Assembly: GCA_031178585.1 (NCBI GenBank)
Contig: JAPSIT010000017.1
Coordinates: 1,620 to 29,324 of the forward strand
Origin: Arthrobacter sp.
GTDB lineage: Bacteria > Actinomycetota > Actinomycetes > Actinomycetales > Micrococcaceae
Length of the DNA stretch: 27,705 nt
Reading direction: 5' to 3'
Below are positions 25,420 to 27,705 of this stretch, piece after piece. Positions within the stretch are counted from its first letter, which is position 1; every line of letters begins with the position of its first letter. The notes under the pieces were generated by a model. It saw nothing but the letters and a program-made list of their open reading frames with translations, did no database searches and had not been told where the DNA came from. The position numbers and the translations under genes are program-made.

Positions 25420-25809
25420 TCAGGACGGCTCGCGCAGGATGCGGAGGTGTCCGCGCCGCGTTCCTTCGGATCCCGCGGGCGCTTCGAGCGCGGAATGGGC
25501 GCTGCGCTGCCCCTGCTGGACTCCGTTCGCTGCGGGCCTCGCCGCCGCCTCCCGGACAGCATCTGCCAGGGCCAGAAGATCGTCAGGGCCAGGCTGTGGG
25601 GGTTGGGACGGCATGGCGAGCCGCAGGACCTCCCAACCTCGCGGAACGGTCAGCGAGTCGGCGTGCTGCCCGCAGAGGTCGTAGCAGTGCGGTTCGGCGT
25701 AGGTGGCGAGCGGCCCCAGGACCGCTGTTGAGTCCGCATAGACGTACGTCAAAGTGGCCACCGCGGACTGGCGGCAGGCTGACCTGGAACATTGACGGAT
25801 AGCACCCAC
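25420..25809 (-). CDS. DUF3499 family zinc-ribbon-like protein
   Basis: A 129-residue member of DUF3499, an actinobacteria-specific family without known function (M. tuberculosis Rv3258c). Potential metal ligands are C7, C12, C42, C46 and H49, in CSRSACRQ and HCYDLCGQHA. The family core continues with YVYADSTAVLGPLATYA and VPRGWEVLRL. Residues after about 70 are Ala/Gln/Arg-rich and variable. I chose GTG 25809 because the domain begins there and TATTCT lies eight bases upstream. An in-frame ATG at 25911 would add 34 unsupported residues reaching almost to the divergent gene. The divergent partner at 25939 is conserved in actinobacteria. Confidence 0.88.
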   Translation of the reverse strand: MGAIRQCSRSACRQSAVATLTYVYADSTAVLGPLATYAEPHCYDLCGQHADSLTVPRGWEVLRLAMPSQPPQPGPDDLLALADAVREAAARPAANGVQQGQRSAHSALEAPAGSEGTRRGHLRILREPS

Positions 25810-25817
25810 AACATCAC

Positions 25818-25823
25818 AGAATA
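25818..25823 (-). promoter_or_regulatory. candidate -10 box of the DUF3499 gene
   Basis: TATTCT on the minus strand is eight bases before GTG 25809, giving a leaderless or nearly leaderless transcript. It supports the shorter start. Confidence 0.4.
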
Positions 25824-25926
25824 CTCCGGCCGCCCTGCGATCCGGACATCGGCACACCGTGCAACGTGGTGCTGACGCCGTGCCGCTGCATCCGGCGTTT
25901 ATGTCGCGCAAATCATCCGCCGGGTT

Positions 25927-25932
25927 TAGAGT
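25927..25932 (+). promoter_or_regulatory. candidate leaderless -10 box of the metallopeptidase gene
   Basis: TAGAGT is followed by six bases and ATG at 25939. No Shine-Dalgarno sequence precedes the ATG. No clear -35 is seen. Confidence 0.45.
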
Positions 25933-25938
25933 CTGTAT

Positions 25939-26451
25939 ATGCAGTCATCGCACCAAGATTCGGGTTTTACGGTCCGGTTGGCTGACCCCGAGGCTCCCCA
26001 GGACGCCGCCGGTTCGGCAGCCGGGCGCAGCTTTGCACAGCGGCGGCGCAACCGCCACGGGCGCGGCCTTCGCGGGGAACTCATGTTGCCTACGCTGCCC
26101 GCCTACAGGTCCCGCTCGGACCGGTTTGACGAACTGGTCATGGATTCTGCCCAGCGGCTCCACGACATCTGGGGAAAGCCGCTCGACGGCGTACGGTTTG
26201 CCGTTGATGAGATCCCGCCGAACCTCGAACAACTCGCCGCGGATAATTCTCCCGCGCCCATGGGCTGCTACACGCCCGCCACGGAGGACGAGGGCCCGAT
26301 CATCACTCTCTACCGCCGGGTTGTGGAGCAGGGCTGCCCCGTCAAGGAGGAACTCCAGGACCTGGTGCATGACGTGGTAGTGGAGCACACCGCTGAAATG
26401 CTCGGCGTTGCCCCGGAAACCCTGGATCCTGTTTATCGCCGGCGCTACTGA
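25939..26451 (+). CDS. Metallopeptidase family protein (Zincin_1/DUF1025-like) with degenerate active site
   Basis: A 170-residue protein recognised by RRRNRHGRGLRGELMLPTLP at about 35-54, FDELVMDSAQRLHDIWGKPL, VRFAVDEIP and the C-terminal helix. Family members normally carry HExxH in this helix for zinc. Here the helix reads LVHDVVVEHTAEMLG, with H144, D145, E149 and H150. No HExxH is present, so peptidase activity is doubtful. The start at 25939 keeps the conserved Arg-rich segment and has a TAGAGT box six bases upstream. It is divergent from DUF3499 (Rv3258c/Rv3259 order) and convergent with the DUF5719 gene, 32 nt away. Confidence 0.83.
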   Translation: MQSSHQDSGFTVRLADPEAPQDAAGSAAGRSFAQRRRNRHGRGLRGELMLPTLPAYRSRSDRFDELVMDSAQRLHDIWGKPLDGVRFAVDEIPPNLEQLAADNSPAPMGCYTPATEDEGPIITLYRRVVEQGCPVKEELQDLVHDVVVEHTAEMLGVAPETLDPVYRRRY

Positions 26452-26483
26452 CCTGCAGCCCGGGCACCCCATTGGCCCGCCCC

Positions 26484-27705
26484 TTAGTAGCCCAGCGTGA
26501 CGGGAACTTTTTCCTGTCCTTCCGCGCCGGGCGTGACGGCGACGGTCGCGACGTCGTTCCTGCCGTCCTTTTCCAGGAGCACCGCGCCATACGCTGCGCC
26601 GCCGGCGGCGGAAACCAGGTAGGCGACCACCGGGGACTTGTCGATCTGCCCGGGCACCTGCAGCGAGGACGTGGTGCCGCCGGCGATATCCGCGGTTGCT
26701 GCCGTACGCACCTTTCCGTCAGCTGTGACAGGCGTGTACGAGATGGTGGCGCGCTCCCCCAGCGCTCCGACGACGAGGAACCGCTCGCCACCCGGCGGGA
26801 CCGGAACGACGTGCTGGCTGCCAAGCCGGCCGGACGACGGTGCCCAGGCGAAGTCTGTGGGCTGTGAGGCCTTCAGGCCGCGGGTGACGCGTGCTGCCGC
26901 AACAATCGTCACATCGGAGCTCGCGGAGACGGTGTACTGCCCCGCGGGCAGTCCAGTGAGGGGAACTTCCGTCACTGTTCCCGCCTTCGCCGTGACGACC
27001 CCGCCCGCAGGGAGGGCTTTCGGCCCGCCGCGGCCGAAAACGTTGACTTCTACCACTGCGTCAACAGGACCCGGGACGGTGATGTGCAGCGCCGGCGCCG
27101 CATCGCTGAAGCCGCTTTCCTTTGAAAGGTCCTCGCTGCCGGCGGGGTCCTGGATGTCGAGTCCGGTCATGACCTGCAGCGCCGAGGGCGCCGTTCCCGG
27201 GGCGATGTAATCGACTCCGCCAGGGGTGAGGCCGCGAAGGACGCTTTGCTGGATGAAAGCGCTGACCGGGCCGCCGGTGCTGCGGGCATGGACGGTCAGC
27301 CGTTCCTGACCCGGCGCAAGACCTGCGAGCACGATGGAACGCGTGGTGCCGGGCGCCACCAGGAGCCCGCGGCTGCCCGGGGCTTTGATCTGGCCGTCCG
27401 CGCCAAACAGTTCAAGGTTTACGGTTGCCGGCGTCGTTGACGCGTTGGTCAGATGCAGCACGCTGCTGCGCCCGACGGCCGTGTTCGCCCCCGTCAGCCA
27501 GAGGTCATTGAGTGGTTCCTGGCACGCGGCGGCCGCAGACCCCTGCAGGTCGCCATCGGTTGCGGAGTACGCCATGACGCCGGCCGCGGCAGGTTGCCGG
27601 TTACCCAGGGCGTCGGCGCCGAGGACGCTGACATCCTTTACGGGGGTTCCGGCGATGACTCCGGCCAGCTGCGCCGAGGCGCCTGCCGGGGGTTTAGCAG
27701 AGCCG
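26484..27705 (-). CDS. DUF5719 family protein, N-terminus beyond window
   Basis: The C-terminal 406 residues of a protein whose frame stays open to the right edge. An internal ATG at 27575 is not the true start. The sequence is a series of beta-sandwich-like repeats: HLTNASTTPATVNLELFGAD, APGTTRSIVLAGLAPGQERL, VVEVNVFGRGGP, and VTEVPLTGLPAGQYTVSASS. It is rich in Ala, Gly, Val and Thr, as expected of an exported surface or periplasmic protein. The pattern matches DUF5719, usually encoded next to a glycosyltransferase and near the DUF3499 pair in actinobacteria. The function is unknown. The signal or anchor would be in the missing N-terminus. Confidence 0.8.
   Translation of the reverse strand, partial: GSAKPPAGASAQLAGVIAGTPVKDVSVLGADALGNRQPAAAGVMAYSATDGDLQGSAAAACQEPLNDLWLTGANTAVGRSSVLHLTNASTTPATVNLELFGADGQIKAPGSRGLLVAPGTTRSIVLAGLAPGQERLTVHARSTGGPVSAFIQQSVLRGLTPGGVDYIAPGTAPSALQVMTGLDIQDPAGSEDLSKESGFSDAAPALHITVPGPVDAVVEVNVFGRGGPKALPAGGVVTAKAGTVTEVPLTGLPAGQYTVSASSDVTIVAAARVTRGLKASQPTDFAWAPSSGRLGSQHVVPVPPGGERFLVVGALGERATISYTPVTADGKVRTAATADIAGGTTSSLQVPGQIDKSPVVAYLVSAAGGAAYGAVLLEKDGRNDVATVAVTPGAEGQEKVPVTLGY

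Overview
The window is high-GC actinobacterial chromosome, most likely from the Micrococcaceae (Arthrobacter / Pseudarthrobacter / Paenarthrobacter type). The evidence is the GC-rich codon use, the frequent GTG starts, TAGNNT-type -10 boxes, an RpfB-type resuscitation factor, a protein O-mannosyltransferase, a mycobacterial-type S-adenosylhomocysteinase with the central insert, and a DUF3499/metallopeptidase divergent pair. Almost all of it is core genome. I see no transposase, phage, CRISPR, toxin or defence genes, and no stretch with foreign base composition.

Layout. (1) 1-3639, minus strand: tRNA-Gln(TTG), glmU, prs, rplY. This covers UDP-GlcNAc synthesis, PRPP synthesis and ribosomal protein L25. 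glmU and prs overlap by 4 nt. rplY is separated from prs by a 313-nt gap holding a large hairpin and a probable rplY promoter. (2) 3771-4415, plus: a TetR regulator, convergent with (3) 4573-10955, minus: an ABC-F ATPase, ispE, rsmA, an RpfB-like protein and TatD. (4) 11164-16280, plus: a moxR / DUF58 / transglutaminase operon. (5) 16277-18928, minus: a GabD-like aldehyde dehydrogenase and rsmI. (6) 19046-20752, plus: the protein mannosyltransferase. (7) 20768-25809, minus: a DUF1461/TIGR01906 membrane protein, an L,D-transpeptidase, ahcY, a Trm112-family protein and DUF3499. (8) 25939-26451, plus: a Zincin_1-type metallopeptidase relative. (9) From 26484 to the right edge, minus: a DUF5719 protein whose N-terminus lies outside the window.

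As I recall the Mycobacterium tuberculosis map, regions 1-3, 5 and 6 correspond gene for gene to Rv1002c-Rv1019 (pmt, rsmI, tatD, rpfB, ksgA, ispE, rplY, prsA, glmU, TetR). The orientations differ, and the moxR operon plus gabD sit where metG would be. The right end corresponds to the Rv3258c/Rv3259 neighbourhood. Envelope functions dominate: UDP-GlcNAc and isoprenoid precursors, a peptidoglycan-cleaving Rpf, L,D-crosslinking and protein mannosylation.

The most interesting signals are regulatory. Six genes (ispE, rsmA, tatD, rsmI, pmt, metallopeptidase) have a TAGNNT -10 box exactly six bases before the start codon, the geometry of leaderless transcripts. The rpf gene instead has a probable promoter about 180 nt upstream, a long leader, and a strong terminator that separates it from rsmA. 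In M. tuberculosis the rpfB-ksgA-ispE genes are reported to be co-regulated by an RNA switch. Several unexplained palindromes are also described. I do not see a clear undescribed multi-gene system.
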